From NCBI RefSeq assembly GCF_039542345.1, contig NZ_BAABHY010000001.1, forward strand, positions 248,001-312,000: 64,000 nucleotides of DNA, written 5' to 3'. The translations under genes were made by a program, and so were the position numbers. Within the stretch, counting starts at the first letter, position 1. Every line of letters starts with the position of its first letter. The notes below the pieces were generated by a model, which did not search any database, was not told where the DNA came from, and saw nothing but the letters and a program-made list of their open reading frames with translations. Source of the DNA: Orbus sasakiae (GTDB lineage Bacteria > Pseudomonadota > Gammaproteobacteria > Enterobacterales > Orbaceae). Of this stretch, positions 1 to 9,132 are shown piece by piece.

Positions 1-1500
1 AGTTTTTAGTAACTGTTGCTCTAGAAACCATATACCTTGTTGATCAATAGTAAATAGATCAGCAAATGCTTCTATAGACTCTGCTTGTTTCTCATTGAGT
101 CGCATTTGAATATCTGCAAATCCATGGTTAAGATTATAAAGTAATCTAGCTGTTTCTGGTTTTAACGTTTCAAGTAATAAAGGTTGTTCGCTTTCTAATA
201 AGATCTTGTATTGTTCTCTATTTGCTTGTAATGATTTCTGTTCTTCTATCAAGAACATCATTCTTTCTTGACGTTTATTGTCATTTCGCAAAGTGTCCAA
301 TAGAGTACTTTGCTCAGTGATATGCTCCTGTAGTAACTCAATAATTTCGTTGTTAGAAAAGGTACCTGGATATTCATCTTTTATCTTTTTTATAAGTTTA
401 ATGCGTTGTGTTATGTCATCCAATATTTTACGTTCAGACTTAAGTTCCCCTTGGGTTTGATGAAGTTTATTGGTTAATTCAGTATAACGCTGATTAGCAT
501 GCTTCTCTTTATTTTTAGCATTATTTTGAGCTTCAAGGGCGTGTTTTAATTTCTGTCCATTCGTATTGATGGAGATATTGAGTGCTTCAATTTGGTTATA
601 GCATTGTTGTGCCAAATGTTTAGTATCATGCTTATATTGTTCATAGAGGTTATCCAGCTCTAGCCACTCAGGTAGAGCATTCTGAATTTTCTGTAGTCGA
701 TTGCTGTTTACTTTTAACGCATGATAACCATCCAAAATTTCGGCAAAATCGACAGAAACTTGTTCTTCTGAACGTTTTTTTTCTCCCTCAATGATCGTTG
801 CTATTGCTGTAGGTAAGGTTTTGTCGTCTTTAGCGCTAATATCGAAGGCTAAATGAATTAATTGACGCCAGGCTTCAATTTCTTTTGGGGTTCCACCGTG
901 TCTGAAGGGTAAAAGACAGTAACGACTATGAAAGGGATCAATGCGATTCTCACTAAATAATCGTTCTTTGAGAATTTTAACATCCCCTAAAGGTTCCGCT
1001 TTATGTGTCCAGAGCTGAGATAAGATCCCCTTTAGTGACAAGGATTCTAATGGTGAGCCAAGGCCTTCATTGTCACTATGATATAAGTCCCAAAATAGGC
1101 ATCTTATTTCATCATAATTAATGGGTACAGCCATGCGGCCATAGCTTAATTCACTACTACCTCGATGTAATATTAGGCAAAAAGGACCATGAATATTTTC
1201 AGCTTCAAGAATGATAAAAGAACGATCTTCTGGAAAGTAATATTGGTAACTTTCAGGCCCTTCGTATTGTTTACCATTAGCGCCCTTAAAGCCAAATTTG
1301 CGGTCGCATTGCCGAAAATTGATCTCTGGTAAAAGAAAGAGTTTGAGAGCATTTAACATTGAGGTTTTACCAAGATTATTGCGCCCAAATAAAGCTGTAT
1401 GTTGGTCAATCCTAATTTCGGTATAAGCGTAAGCTGCACTGTTAACAAAGATTAACCGCCGGATGGCAAAACGATCTACAAAAGCATTTTCTTGTTGCAT
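1..1500 (-). CDS. SMC-like ATPase with coiled coil (N-terminal 500 residues, runs off the left edge)
   Basis: The minus-strand frame is open from an ATG at 1500 to base 1, with no stop in 500 codons. The protein begins MQQENAFVDRF and has a Walker A motif, GRNNLGKTS, at about residues 39-47. A globular part follows to about residue 260, and after that a heptad-rich, Lys/Glu/Gln-rich stretch typical of a coiled-coil arm. The layout matches SMC/SbcC/MukB-type ATPases, including JetC/MksB of Wadjet systems, but the C-terminal head lies outside the window. The start overlaps the end of the upstream Toprim-like gene by 25 bases, so the two are probably translated together. The partner suggests a Wadjet-like function, but no JetA or JetB homologue is visible. 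The SMC-like fold is fairly sure; the exact family is not. Confidence 0.7.
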   Translation of the reverse strand, partial: MQQENAFVDRFAIRRLIFVNSAAYAYTEIRIDQHTALFGRNNLGKTSMLNALKLFLLPEINFRQCDRKFGFKGANGKQYEGPESYQYYFPEDRSFIILEAENIHGPFCLILHRGSSELSYGRMAVPINYDEIRCLFWDLYHSDNEGLGSPLESLSLKGILSQLWTHKAEPLGDVKILKERLFSENRIDPFHSRYCLLPFRHGGTPKEIEAWRQLIHLAFDISAKDDKTLPTAIATIIEGEKKRSEEQVSVDFAEILDGYHALKVNSNRLQKIQNALPEWLELDNLYEQYKHDTKHLAQQCYNQIEALNISINTNGQKLKHALEAQNNAKNKEKHANQRYTELTNKLHQTQGELKSERKILDDITQRIKLIKKIKDEYPGTFSNNEIIELLQEHITEQSTLLDTLRNDNKRQERMMFLIEEQKSLQANREQYKILLESEQPLLLETLKPETARLLYNLNHGFADIQMRLNEKQAESIEAFADLFTIDQQGIWFLEQQLLKT

Positions 1501-2327
1501 AAGCTAGCCTCTTTGTTAGTTATATAAAGATAAGTCTCCTGCTCTAATTTTCTACTGCTATCACGCATTGTGATAATGAGATTATCTATTTCAGTTGAGA
1601 GTCCGGTATATTTTGTTAATAAAGCACGCTCAGAATCAGAAAGGTGCCATTCAGAACAAAGTAGGTGCTCAATAACATTCGGAGGAATAATGAATTCTAA
1701 GCGCTCTCTTAATAGCCATTTTGTCAGGCTCTTAAATGTTTTTAGTGCACCAACATCAAGATCAAATAAACAGAAAACTTTCTCATAGGAAAAAAGGTAG
1801 TCGCGATGAAGGCTATTATTGATTTGATTACCTGCACTGAATACGATATCCAATACGTTATTTGAGATGAATCCCCATTGTTTAAGTAAGTCTATTGTTT
1901 GCTGGTAAGATAAAAAGTTCTCTAAATTTTCGACAAGTAGTAGTTGTTTACAAGATTTTACAGGACAGAGCCAGCTTTCTTCATTAAAAATAATAACCTG
2001 TGGATGCTCTATGTGTGGTGATTTAAGTAGTAGGAAAGAGCCACTCACTGATACTTTATGACTTCTGCCTTTAAAAGCAGAAGTTATTCGGTTTGTACAA
2101 TCATCATAGCTCACTTGCTGGCATAAATCGGAGAAATCCTTTTCATTTAATATTTCTACTTTATATTGCCTTCGTTTAATTAGATCTACTCGAAAAAGTC
2201 GATCAATTCTCGTATCCGGAATATTTCTTTTTAATAGAGTCTCTCTAAAAATAGTAAAATTGATTAATTTTCCTTGTTGAATATTTTGTAAATATTGGGA
2301 AAGTTTATCTTTGATAATTGCCGACAT
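1476..2327 (-). CDS. Toprim-like protein, JetD/MksG-like (DUF2220 type)
   Basis: This 283-residue protein has an N-terminal part that looks like winged-helix DNA-binding sequence. Its C-terminal half carries acidic motifs expected of a Toprim nuclease fold: VENLENF near residue 130 (the first Glu), then CLFDLDVGALKTF near 187-199 (the DxD pair). These match the pattern of DUF2220 proteins, which act as the DNA-cleaving subunit JetD in Wadjet plasmid-defence systems and pair with an SMC ATPase. The next gene encodes an SMC-like ATPase, which supports this. At 283 residues it is shorter than usual JetD (roughly 350-400). The start at 2327 follows AAGGGAT at suitable spacing. The gene lies 45 bases after the dGTPase gene on the same strand. 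The identification rests on motifs and context only. Confidence 0.55.
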   Translation of the reverse strand: MSAIIKDKLSQYLQNIQQGKLINFTIFRETLLKRNIPDTRIDRLFRVDLIKRRQYKVEILNEKDFSDLCQQVSYDDCTNRITSAFKGRSHKVSVSGSFLLLKSPHIEHPQVIIFNEESWLCPVKSCKQLLLVENLENFLSYQQTIDLLKQWGFISNNVLDIVFSAGNQINNSLHRDYLFSYEKVFCLFDLDVGALKTFKSLTKWLLRERLEFIIPPNVIEHLLCSEWHLSDSERALLTKYTGLSTEIDNLIITMRDSSRKLEQETYLYITNKEASLCNKKMLL

Positions 2328-2372
2328 ATTTATCCCTTGTTATTTAATTTCTAATATTAGAAATAATGTTTA

Positions 2373-3725
2373 TTAAATATGATCAAAAATAGATCCCATA
2401 TTAGGCATAAATAAACGACAGTACTGTTTTGTCGCATATATATCAGTCATGCCTGCAATATAGTCACAAATCACCCTTTTTTTATGTTCATTATTTGCTA
2501 GTGTATATTCTTCAAGCTTATTTTTGGGTAGTAGCTTATTTGGATTTTCACTAAAAACTTCGAATAAATTTAAAACAATATTTTGTCCTTTAAATTCTAA
2601 GAGTTGAACTTGGTTGCGTTTAATCACGTACTTTACAACTAAGTCGATTAAAGCTTTAAGGCATTCAGCGGCATCAGTTTCCATCACAGCATTAAAAGAA
2701 AGTAATTGATGTTGAAAAAGAGCTCTTCTTTCTATAGAAATAGAACTAACAAAATAGCCAATTAGCTTACTTATAGCATGTTTTCTCTCTTTACCTGAAC
2801 ATGAAAATAGCCGTTGAATATAGGTATCTTTTTCTTTAATTAATGGGGAACTCGGAAATTTATCACTAAGAGATAATAAATCTTGTTCCCAGTGTGTTGA
2901 AGTAATTAAACCTAATGCTAATGCATCCTCTAGATCATGTACTCCATATGCCATGTCATCAGCGAGTTCCAGGATTGAACAATCTAGCGATTTATATTGG
3001 GTTTTATGGTGTTTTTTAATTTCTATATTGGTATTCTCCACTATACTCATAAAGCATTTTTTATCTTCATCTGAGAGAGGTCGTAAAATCCAATCAAGAA
3101 CTTCCTTCTCATCGTTGAGAATACATTTAGGTGGCTTTGAACTTTCAATATTGTTTTTTGACCATTTTGCGTCAAGATCATAATTAGCTACAGTATTATG
3201 GATAGCTGGATATTTAACTAAACCTAAAAGTGTTCTTCGAGTCAAATCTAAACCATGATGAGGTGAATATTCCCCAAGTTTGGCAGCTATTCTTAAGGTT
3301 TGACCATTTCCTTCAAACCCTCCATGGTCTTTCATAAAATTATTTAACGCAATTTCTCCGGCGTGTCCGAATGGTGGGTGGCCTAAATCGTGTCCTAAAC
3401 CAATTGCCTCAATTAAGCTATTTTCAGGGATCCATGTTAAAATTTCGAACTCATTTTTATATTTAGCTCTTAAAGCATTGCATATACTCGAACCTAATTG
3501 GGCAACTTCAAGAGAGTGAGTAAGTCGTGTTCGATAAAAATCACTGTCTCCAAGATTAATAATTTGTGTTTTTGACTGAAGACGGCGAAATGATGCAGAA
3601 TGAGTTATTCGTGCTCTATCACGGTGGAATTGATCATCAGGCTCATTTATTGTTGCTGAATTAAATGATTTCGCGGGATATGGTTCATCATCACTTCTTT
3701 TTCTACATAACCATTCATTATCCAT
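2373..3725 (-). CDS. dgt: Deoxyguanosine triphosphate triphosphohydrolase-like protein (HD domain)
   Basis: dGTPases hydrolyse dNTPs to deoxynucleosides plus triphosphate, and some enzymes of this family restrict phage by draining dNTP pools. The protein shows the full HD signature: RITHSASFRRLQSKTQ near the N-terminus, RLTHSLEVAQ (first His), GHDLGHPPFGH (His-Asp pair) and ELADDMAYGVHDLED (last Asp). I chose the second Met (MDNEWLCRKRS, base 3725) because AGGA lies 8 bases upstream; an ATG 21 bases earlier has no ribosome site. The length of 450 residues is near that of the dGTPase family (E. coli Dgt 505). It appears to be the first gene of an operon with the Toprim-like and SMC-like genes, so a defence role is an attractive inference. 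A housekeeping role is possible. Confidence 0.82.
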   Translation of the reverse strand: MDNEWLCRKRSDDEPYPAKSFNSATINEPDDQFHRDRARITHSASFRRLQSKTQIINLGDSDFYRTRLTHSLEVAQLGSSICNALRAKYKNEFEILTWIPENSLIEAIGLGHDLGHPPFGHAGEIALNNFMKDHGGFEGNGQTLRIAAKLGEYSPHHGLDLTRRTLLGLVKYPAIHNTVANYDLDAKWSKNNIESSKPPKCILNDEKEVLDWILRPLSDEDKKCFMSIVENTNIEIKKHHKTQYKSLDCSILELADDMAYGVHDLEDALALGLITSTHWEQDLLSLSDKFPSSPLIKEKDTYIQRLFSCSGKERKHAISKLIGYFVSSISIERRALFQHQLLSFNAVMETDAAECLKALIDLVVKYVIKRNQVQLLEFKGQNIVLNLFEVFSENPNKLLPKNKLEEYTLANNEHKKRVICDYIAGMTDIYATKQYCRLFMPNMGSIFDHI

Positions 3726-3867
3726 GTGAATTTTCCTATTTATCATTAAAATACATTTTATTTATACGTTTTACTCTAAACAATGTAACTAATATACAGC
3801 AATTATTTCATGTCGCTTTAAAAAAATTCTGCTACTTATCAGGAATTCGGAATAGTTTATTAATATC

Positions 3868-3883
3868 TATGATCTATATCACG
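3868..3883. promoter_or_regulatory. Candidate CRP-type binding site
   Basis: TATGATCTATATCACG differs from the CRP consensus TGTGATCTAGATCACA at three of 16 positions and keeps the central symmetry. It lies about 140 bp upstream of the dGTPase start and about 630 bp upstream of the autotransporter start, so it more likely serves the minus-strand operon. One site in AT-rich DNA is weak evidence. Confidence 0.35.
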
Positions 3884-4238
3884 TATTAAGTTATTGCCTT
3901 ATTCAGGCTAAAAGAGAAAAATATATAGAATTTACGGCGTAGAAAAGAAATGACTCTTTTGATTTTTTACGAACGAGCAAAACTACAATTTGGTGTAAAT
4001 CACATTTTGTCAACCCCACAAAATGAGCTCACTTTCCCCATTGGCACCAAAATTGGACTACGAAAAAAATTAAAATATTTTTATCTTAATTAATCAATTG
4101 ATTATAAAATAATTCAACTCCCGCCAGCTCTAATGCGAAGTATTTACTTACCTTTATAATCAAACCATTCAGTCTATAAATGACAAGCTATTTTGTGATA
4201 CTAAGCTTCAGCACTATTTAGACAGATACATCAAAATC

Positions 4239-4256
4239 TCACACACATAAGTGTGA
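4239..4256. repeat. Inverted repeat TCACAC-6-GTGTGA
   Basis: Six-base perfect arms flank a six-base centre, about 260 bp upstream of the autotransporter start. The arms have CRP half-site letters in the wrong orientation (TCACA...TGTGA instead of TGTGA...TCACA), so it is not a CRP site. It could be an operator for another regulator. Confidence 0.3.
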
Positions 4257-4515
4257 TATCGCTTACCGAAAAATTAATTCATCACTCGATAACAGTCGCT
4301 TCGTCACGTCTTTATTCAGTTCGCAAACATTATTTTTTTACCAATGTTAATTTATTGTGTTTAAAGTGTTTTTATATGGAAAAGAAAATTTAAAGCTGAT
4401 AAATTAACCACTAATTTCACCATCATTTTGAATCATTTAATAACACTATTTAAAACCGAGTCATGGTTCAAAATGCCCATAATAAGAATGATTAATAACT
4501 TAACTAGGAATAAAG

Positions 4516-7005
4516 ATGGAAATAAGTGCTAACCTCAAGTCTTTTAGTAAGACGTATTTGGCTATATCAATATCGACGCTTTTAGTTTCTCCAACTGCAT
4601 TTGCAATAACGCACAGTGATACGGACACGCATTTATTAAGTGGCGCGGTGATTACGTTAGACAGCAGTGATAGCGAAAATCGTCTAGATGGGAGTGGTGA
4701 ATTAAGGCCAACTGAACCAAGCAATAATGTTATTCATATCACGGGTACACCGGATACCGCGACGAATATCTATGGTGCGACGTGTTTAGATAATCAACGC
4801 TGCGAATTAAACAATAATGTGATCATTATGGATGCTGGATCGGTGGACAATCTGATTGGTGCATCGGCAGATGTGCCGCTATCTGCATCAGCAGAAGCGT
4901 TTACTGATGCGACCGCCCCAGTGATAAATGATAAAACGATCAGTGCTGATGTAACGGGCAGTGTAAATATGTACGGCGGTACAGTGAGCAATAATATTTA
5001 TGGTGCCTATGTGGTCGATACCTCTCGAATTTCTGCCGAAACTTATGCCAGTGCTGATGCCACAATGAATGTTGTGGGGACCATTAAGGGTCAAGGCACT
5101 GTCAATATCTATGGTGGAACCGTTACGGGTAATCTTTATGGCGCTTCAGTGATTACTGAAGGTTCAGTGTATGCCTATGTGTATTCCGGCTCGACGGCAG
5201 CGGCGAGCGCGACTGCGACGATCACGGCTGATGCAATTGGGACGGTGAATATGTCTCAAGGTCAAGTTACTGGCAGTATTTATGGTGCATCCGTTGATGT
5301 TGATGCTAATGCAACAGCAACCGTAACGGATACCGCTACCGGCGTTGCAACATCAACCACGAATATTACTGCGAATGCCAATGGTACGGTGAATCTTACT
5401 GGTGGTACTGTCACAGGTAGTATTTACGGCGCGTCAGCTCAAGTGGCTGCATTTACGGGCAGTTACACTGATGCCACGGTCGTTGTTAATGTCTCGGCAC
5501 ACAGTACGGTTAATATTGAGGGTGATGTAAAATTACAAAGTGATGATGGTAGTTATCATGCCGAACTTTGGGGCGGGTATTTATCCGCATTTAATGATGA
5601 TATGAGCACCCTGTATTATAATGTTTTTACGGATAATACATTAAATATGAGTTCTAGCCCATTAACGGTCACTAAGTTAGGTAATTTTGAATATTATCAA
5701 TTTGCCATTAATGATTATAATAAATCCGTGATTAATGACAGCAGTTCGGCTTTAATTACCGTGACCGATGAATTATCTAATCGTAATACCTATCAACCGT
5801 CAGACACGTCGCCAACAACGAATGTCTCATACACCAAATTGACAGGAATATCGGGTACTACGAATATTAATGTTGGTGACACGATCAATTTGATTACAGT
5901 AAATGGTGGAGTGGTCACTCAAGGCGATGATACCACGTCTTTAAATGATTTTTTTGATTTAACCAACAGTGATAATAAAGTTAAGGTCGGATTAGTCAGA
6001 GAAGCAGACATCAGCTACAGCATTAAAGATGACTCTGTTGTGGCAACGATTGACAAAATCACTGAGATCATTAAAGAAAAAGTCGATGATAATATCAAAC
6101 CGCTGGCAGAAGGACGCCTTGCAACATTAATGAATGTGACGCGTGGCGCGGATGCCTTAAGCCATTTATCATTAAAGCATGTTGATGCAGGGACATTTAC
6201 GCCAATAGCGGCAATCGATGGCGGTATTAACCAATATGATAGTGGTTCATCGATTGATTCAAACGATTACCGTATTATGGTTGGTTCTCGTTATCAAATT
6301 TTAGACAACTTGTATGCGGGTATCGCCATTGAGTATGGGCGTAGTCATTATGATACTTATAATGATTTTGCTTCCGGGAGTGTGCATGGACGTGGTCATA
6401 CTTATAATTATGGCGCATCATTATTTAGTAAATACAGTCAATTTAATGCCGAAAACGAATTCTATATTGATGGGGCCTTTCGGTTTGGCCAGGCTAAAAC
6501 CGCGTTTTTGTCACATGATATTATTACAGGGGCGGGCAGTGCCGCAAGTTATGATAGCAAAGTGGGATATATTGGTGTGAACTTAGGCTCTGGGTATATT
6601 TACCAACTTAATAACCGATATAGTTTTGACTCATCACTACGCTATTTTTATAGTCGTTTAAGCAGTGATAGTGTTGTGATTGATGGTGATAATATTCATT
6701 TTCAAACATTAACATCATCGCGAGTACAGTTAAAAGAACAATTTAATTATCAATCTTCGGCTCGTTTAATTTTTACCTTAGCGGGTATTTATGAGTATGA
6801 GTTTAATTCTAAAGCGAACGCTAACGTAGCCGGTATGGCGATTAATGCGCCAAGTGTCAAAGGATCAACCGGTATTTTTGAATTGGGGATAAAAGCAAAA
6901 CCGATTGAAAATGAGACTAATTTTGGTCTAAATATCATTTTACGTGGTTACAGCGGTAAACGTGATGGGGTTAATGCTTTTGTTATGATGAAATATGATT
7001 TTTAA
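4516..7005 (+). CDS. Autotransporter (type V secretion) with repetitive beta-helix passenger
   Basis: An 829-residue protein that should be exported by Sec and then display or release its passenger through its own outer-membrane barrel. Residues 1-30 form a signal peptide ending SPTAFA. The passenger (about 31-540) contains repeated strand-turn units of the type GTVNxxGGTVTGSIYGAS, at least four copies between residues 145 and 310, separated by Ala/Thr/Val-rich linkers, as expected of a beta-helix. Residues about 560-829 have the alternating aromatic pattern of an autotransporter barrel and end KYDF, with the terminal Phe favoured by the BAM machinery. The start has AGGA 8 bases upstream. The gene stands alone and ends at a strong terminator. 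The substrate is unknown; an adhesin or aggregation role is inferred. A shadow frame inside it at 6314-6580 is not real. Confidence 0.85.
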   Translation: MEISANLKSFSKTYLAISISTLLVSPTAFAITHSDTDTHLLSGAVITLDSSDSENRLDGSGELRPTEPSNNVIHITGTPDTATNIYGATCLDNQRCELNNNVIIMDAGSVDNLIGASADVPLSASAEAFTDATAPVINDKTISADVTGSVNMYGGTVSNNIYGAYVVDTSRISAETYASADATMNVVGTIKGQGTVNIYGGTVTGNLYGASVITEGSVYAYVYSGSTAAASATATITADAIGTVNMSQGQVTGSIYGASVDVDANATATVTDTATGVATSTTNITANANGTVNLTGGTVTGSIYGASAQVAAFTGSYTDATVVVNVSAHSTVNIEGDVKLQSDDGSYHAELWGGYLSAFNDDMSTLYYNVFTDNTLNMSSSPLTVTKLGNFEYYQFAINDYNKSVINDSSSALITVTDELSNRNTYQPSDTSPTTNVSYTKLTGISGTTNINVGDTINLITVNGGVVTQGDDTTSLNDFFDLTNSDNKVKVGLVREADISYSIKDDSVVATIDKITEIIKEKVDDNIKPLAEGRLATLMNVTRGADALSHLSLKHVDAGTFTPIAAIDGGINQYDSGSSIDSNDYRIMVGSRYQILDNLYAGIAIEYGRSHYDTYNDFASGSVHGRGHTYNYGASLFSKYSQFNAENEFYIDGAFRFGQAKTAFLSHDIITGAGSAASYDSKVGYIGVNLGSGYIYQLNNRYSFDSSLRYFYSRLSSDSVVIDGDNIHFQTLTSSRVQLKEQFNYQSSARLIFTLAGIYEYEFNSKANANVAGMAINAPSVKGSTGIFELGIKAKPIENETNFGLNIILRGYSGKRDGVNAFVMMKYDF

Positions 7006-7030
7006 TTATTGATGATTTTTTGTATCGTAA

Positions 7031-7054
7031 GGGTGCGTTGGGCACCCTTTTTAT
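7031..7054 (+). terminator. Rho-independent terminator after the autotransporter
   Basis: GGGTGC-GTTGG-GCACCC is followed by a T-rich tail. It lies 26 bases after the stop codon. Confidence 0.8.
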
Positions 7055-7181
7055 TGCAGCATAATTAATTAGCACCATCGTTTTACCGAAAATTACGAGC
7101 CTAAATACCAAAACAACAATGCGATGATTGAAGTATCAACTAGACCGTTTTGAATTTGAGTATCGTGGCAGTAACATTAAT

Positions 7182-7215
7182 AGGAAATGATACCGAATAT
7201 TGTTATATCATTTCC
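7182..7215. repeat. Perfect 11-bp inverted repeat (hairpin)
   Basis: AGGAAATGATA and TATCATTTCCT flank a 12-base loop. It lies just beyond the terminator-like hairpin at 7227-7257 in the gap between convergent genes. It has no T-run, so it may be a secondary stem protecting the 3' end of the PTS operon transcript. Confidence 0.5.
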
Positions 7216-7221
7216 TGATTT

Positions 7222-7257
7222 AAAAGATGTCATTATTTTTAGCTGAAATAATGACAT
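7222..7257 (-). terminator. Terminator-like hairpin after the PTS operon
   Basis: Perfect 12-bp arms (ATGTCATTATTT / AAATAATGACAT) flank a 7-base loop. On the minus strand the stem is followed by CTTTTAAA. It lies 14 bases past the EIIC stop codon, at the natural end of the minus-strand operon. Confidence 0.65.
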
Positions 7258-7270
7258 GTTAATCATAAGA

Positions 7271-8620
7271 TTAACGTATTTCACCCTCATTTTTAATCTT
7301 ACTTTGTTCTTCTTTATACAGTTTGTTGTCGTAAAGTTTGACGAAAGGAAGATAGATAAGTAGTGCCACAACCGCTGATAATATGGCGACAAAAATCGCT
7401 CTGTAGTCCCCACCTGTACTAATAAATGCACCTAAACCTAGCGGAGATGGCCAAGGAATTAACGCCACCACCGGATTGATGATGTGTAAGCTTATTGCAA
7501 AATAACCCAACGTACCACATACCATAGGCGCTAAGAAAAAAGGAATCGCTAAGTAAGGATTATAAACGATAGGTAAACCAAAGATGATGGGTTCATTAAT
7601 ATTGAATATGGCCGGCACGGCAGATGCCCGGCCTAATATTTTCAATTGACTTGATTTTGCATAAAAGGTAATAAAAAACGTCATCAATAATGTGGCGCCT
7701 GATCCCCCTAAGATAACCAGCGAATTATTAAACTCACCAGCAAATGGAATATGAGCCCCTAGTGTGTTTTCGTTCATATTGACCAAGGTGATTGGGGTAA
7801 TTAAGGCTCCAATGATACTCGCGCCATGAATACCGACAACCCATAATGCATGAATTAAAAATAAAATCACCATGACGCCGAGCCAACTTTTTGTTAAGTT
7901 GGTGACAAATTGGAACGGGATCGAAATGATGCTATAGATATCGGTACCGAAATAGATAAAACAGCCGTTGATGATGATGATACAAAATGCAATCACAAAC
8001 GTTGGAATGAGTGCAGAGAATGATCGTGAAACACCTAATGGCACCGTTTCAGGCATTTTGATGACCCAATTTCGTCTGATACAAAGAAAATATAATTGTG
8101 TTGCTAACGCGGCCATAATAATCGCAATAAATATGCCGGCAGTGCCAAGGCGGACAATGGTTGAACCGATTCTTAGACCATTAATGATGTGTTCACTTGG
8201 AGCATTGATTAAATGAATCACATTATTTTGCATCACTAACTCGGGAAGTGTCATAAAAAAAGCAAAAACTGAAAGTAGGGCGCCATTGAGTGCATTGACG
8301 TTAAGTCCTGTTTCTTCCGCTTCAATTTTGGTTAATTCATACCCGACCACAAAGTTAAAATACAGCGCTAAAATACCGATGGTTGCTGTATTGGCAACCA
8401 TATAAAGATCACTGACTTTAAAGAATGTATTTTCAAACACGCCTTGTAGTCCGGTAAATGTCATCGGTAAAATGTTAAACACTAAAAACATGGAACCGAC
8501 AATCGTAAACGGCACTGATGCCATACCCGCGGCCATAACAGCACGCACAAGCCTCAATTGTGATATTTTGGCCATCGGGGTCATTAAATATTTTTGTAAA
8601 ATGACAAATCCTGTATTCAT
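7271..8620 (-). CDS. PTS lactose/cellobiose-family EIIC permease
   Basis: This 449-residue polytopic membrane protein is the sugar-translocating subunit of a lactose/cellobiose-class phosphotransferase system. It has about ten hydrophobic segments and the family region INEPIIFGLPIVYNPYLAIP near residues 340-360, whose NEP motif contributes to the sugar site. GIHGASIIGALITP near 270 is also typical. The start at 8620 has AAGGAAA at proper spacing. It is the last gene of the operon, 14 bases after the small membrane protein gene. With the GH1 enzyme, EIIA and EIIB in the same operon, the substrate is probably a beta-glucoside such as cellobiose or an aryl-glucoside. The exact sugar cannot be read from sequence. 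Confidence 0.9.
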   Translation of the reverse strand: MNTGFVILQKYLMTPMAKISQLRLVRAVMAAGMASVPFTIVGSMFLVFNILPMTFTGLQGVFENTFFKVSDLYMVANTATIGILALYFNFVVGYELTKIEAEETGLNVNALNGALLSVFAFFMTLPELVMQNNVIHLINAPSEHIINGLRIGSTIVRLGTAGIFIAIIMAALATQLYFLCIRRNWVIKMPETVPLGVSRSFSALIPTFVIAFCIIIINGCFIYFGTDIYSIISIPFQFVTNLTKSWLGVMVILFLIHALWVVGIHGASIIGALITPITLVNMNENTLGAHIPFAGEFNNSLVILGGSGATLLMTFFITFYAKSSQLKILGRASAVPAIFNINEPIIFGLPIVYNPYLAIPFFLAPMVCGTLGYFAISLHIINPVVALIPWPSPLGLGAFISTGGDYRAIFVAILSAVVALLIYLPFVKLYDNKLYKEEQSKIKNEGEIR

Positions 8621-8634
8621 TTAATTTTCCTTAT

Positions 8635-9102
8635 TTAATTAATAATTTTTTTGTAAGCTTCAACTCTTGCAAAATGTTTATCTTGGTTGAGCTTAATTTT
8701 ATTGAGCTTTTTAAGCATTAAAAAAGAAATAGATAGGCTTACTACAAGTAACACCGTCAATATGTTTAAAACATGTTGTGTATTTTTTAAAAATGGATAA
8801 AAGACATTATAAAAGGGTGAATAAAGGGTAATGAGTAAGATAATACTGGTTAACAATATGACTTTATAAAAAAAATGGGCATAAGGTAATTTATTGCTAT
8901 GGTTGCGGTAGAGTTTAATCTGTTCTAAGGCGGTGAAGATACTTAAAACAAATAGGAAAAGGGGTAAAATCACCACCATTGATCGTGAGCCTAATAGAAA
9001 AACAGCCCAATAAAGATTTAAGAATAAAAAAAAGGCCGTACTATAGCGAACAGCTAAGAAACGATTAAAATAAAGATGGGTTAAGCCCATTTTTTTATGC
9101 AT
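8635..9102 (-). CDS. Small membrane protein of the PTS operon, function unknown
   Basis: About 155 residues with four predicted membrane segments: near residues 20-38, 40-60, 78-100 and 110-130. The C-terminus is Lys-rich and presumably cytoplasmic. I placed the start at 9102 because GAGGAG lies 6 bases upstream of that ATG; an earlier GTG at 9123 would overlap the ribosome site. I do not recognise the family. It sits between EIIA and EIIC in a tight operon, so a role in sugar uptake or in helping the permease is a fair inference, no more. Confidence 0.7.
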   Translation of the reverse strand: MHKKMGLTHLYFNRFLAVRYSTAFFLFLNLYWAVFLLGSRSMVVILPLFLFVLSIFTALEQIKLYRNHSNKLPYAHFFYKVILLTSIILLITLYSPFYNVFYPFLKNTQHVLNILTVLLVVSLSISFLMLKKLNKIKLNQDKHFARVEAYKKIIN

Positions 9103-9132
9103 TGTCATCTCCTCTTGTATCACTTTCGATTG

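Larger units (their letters stand above)
3747..4515. other. Non-coding gap, about 770 bp, with promoter-like and palindromic sequence
   Basis: This AT-rich stretch separates the minus-strand dGTPase operon from the plus-strand autotransporter, so it must hold promoters for both. I see no convincing coding frame or tRNA. Marked separately are a CRP-like palindrome at 3868-3883 and an inverted repeat at 4239-4256. The length is unusual for this gene-dense window and could hide a small RNA, but nothing I can see shows one. Confidence 0.5.

Noticed and set aside
4239..4256. Inverted repeat with CRP-like letters
   Set aside because: The half-sites are in the reverse order (TCACA before TGTGA), so it cannot be a CRP site; kept only as a repeat.
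6314..6580. 88-codon frame inside the autotransporter
   Set aside because: It is on the same strand in another frame, with no ribosome site and no family resemblance; a shadow of the barrel sequence.
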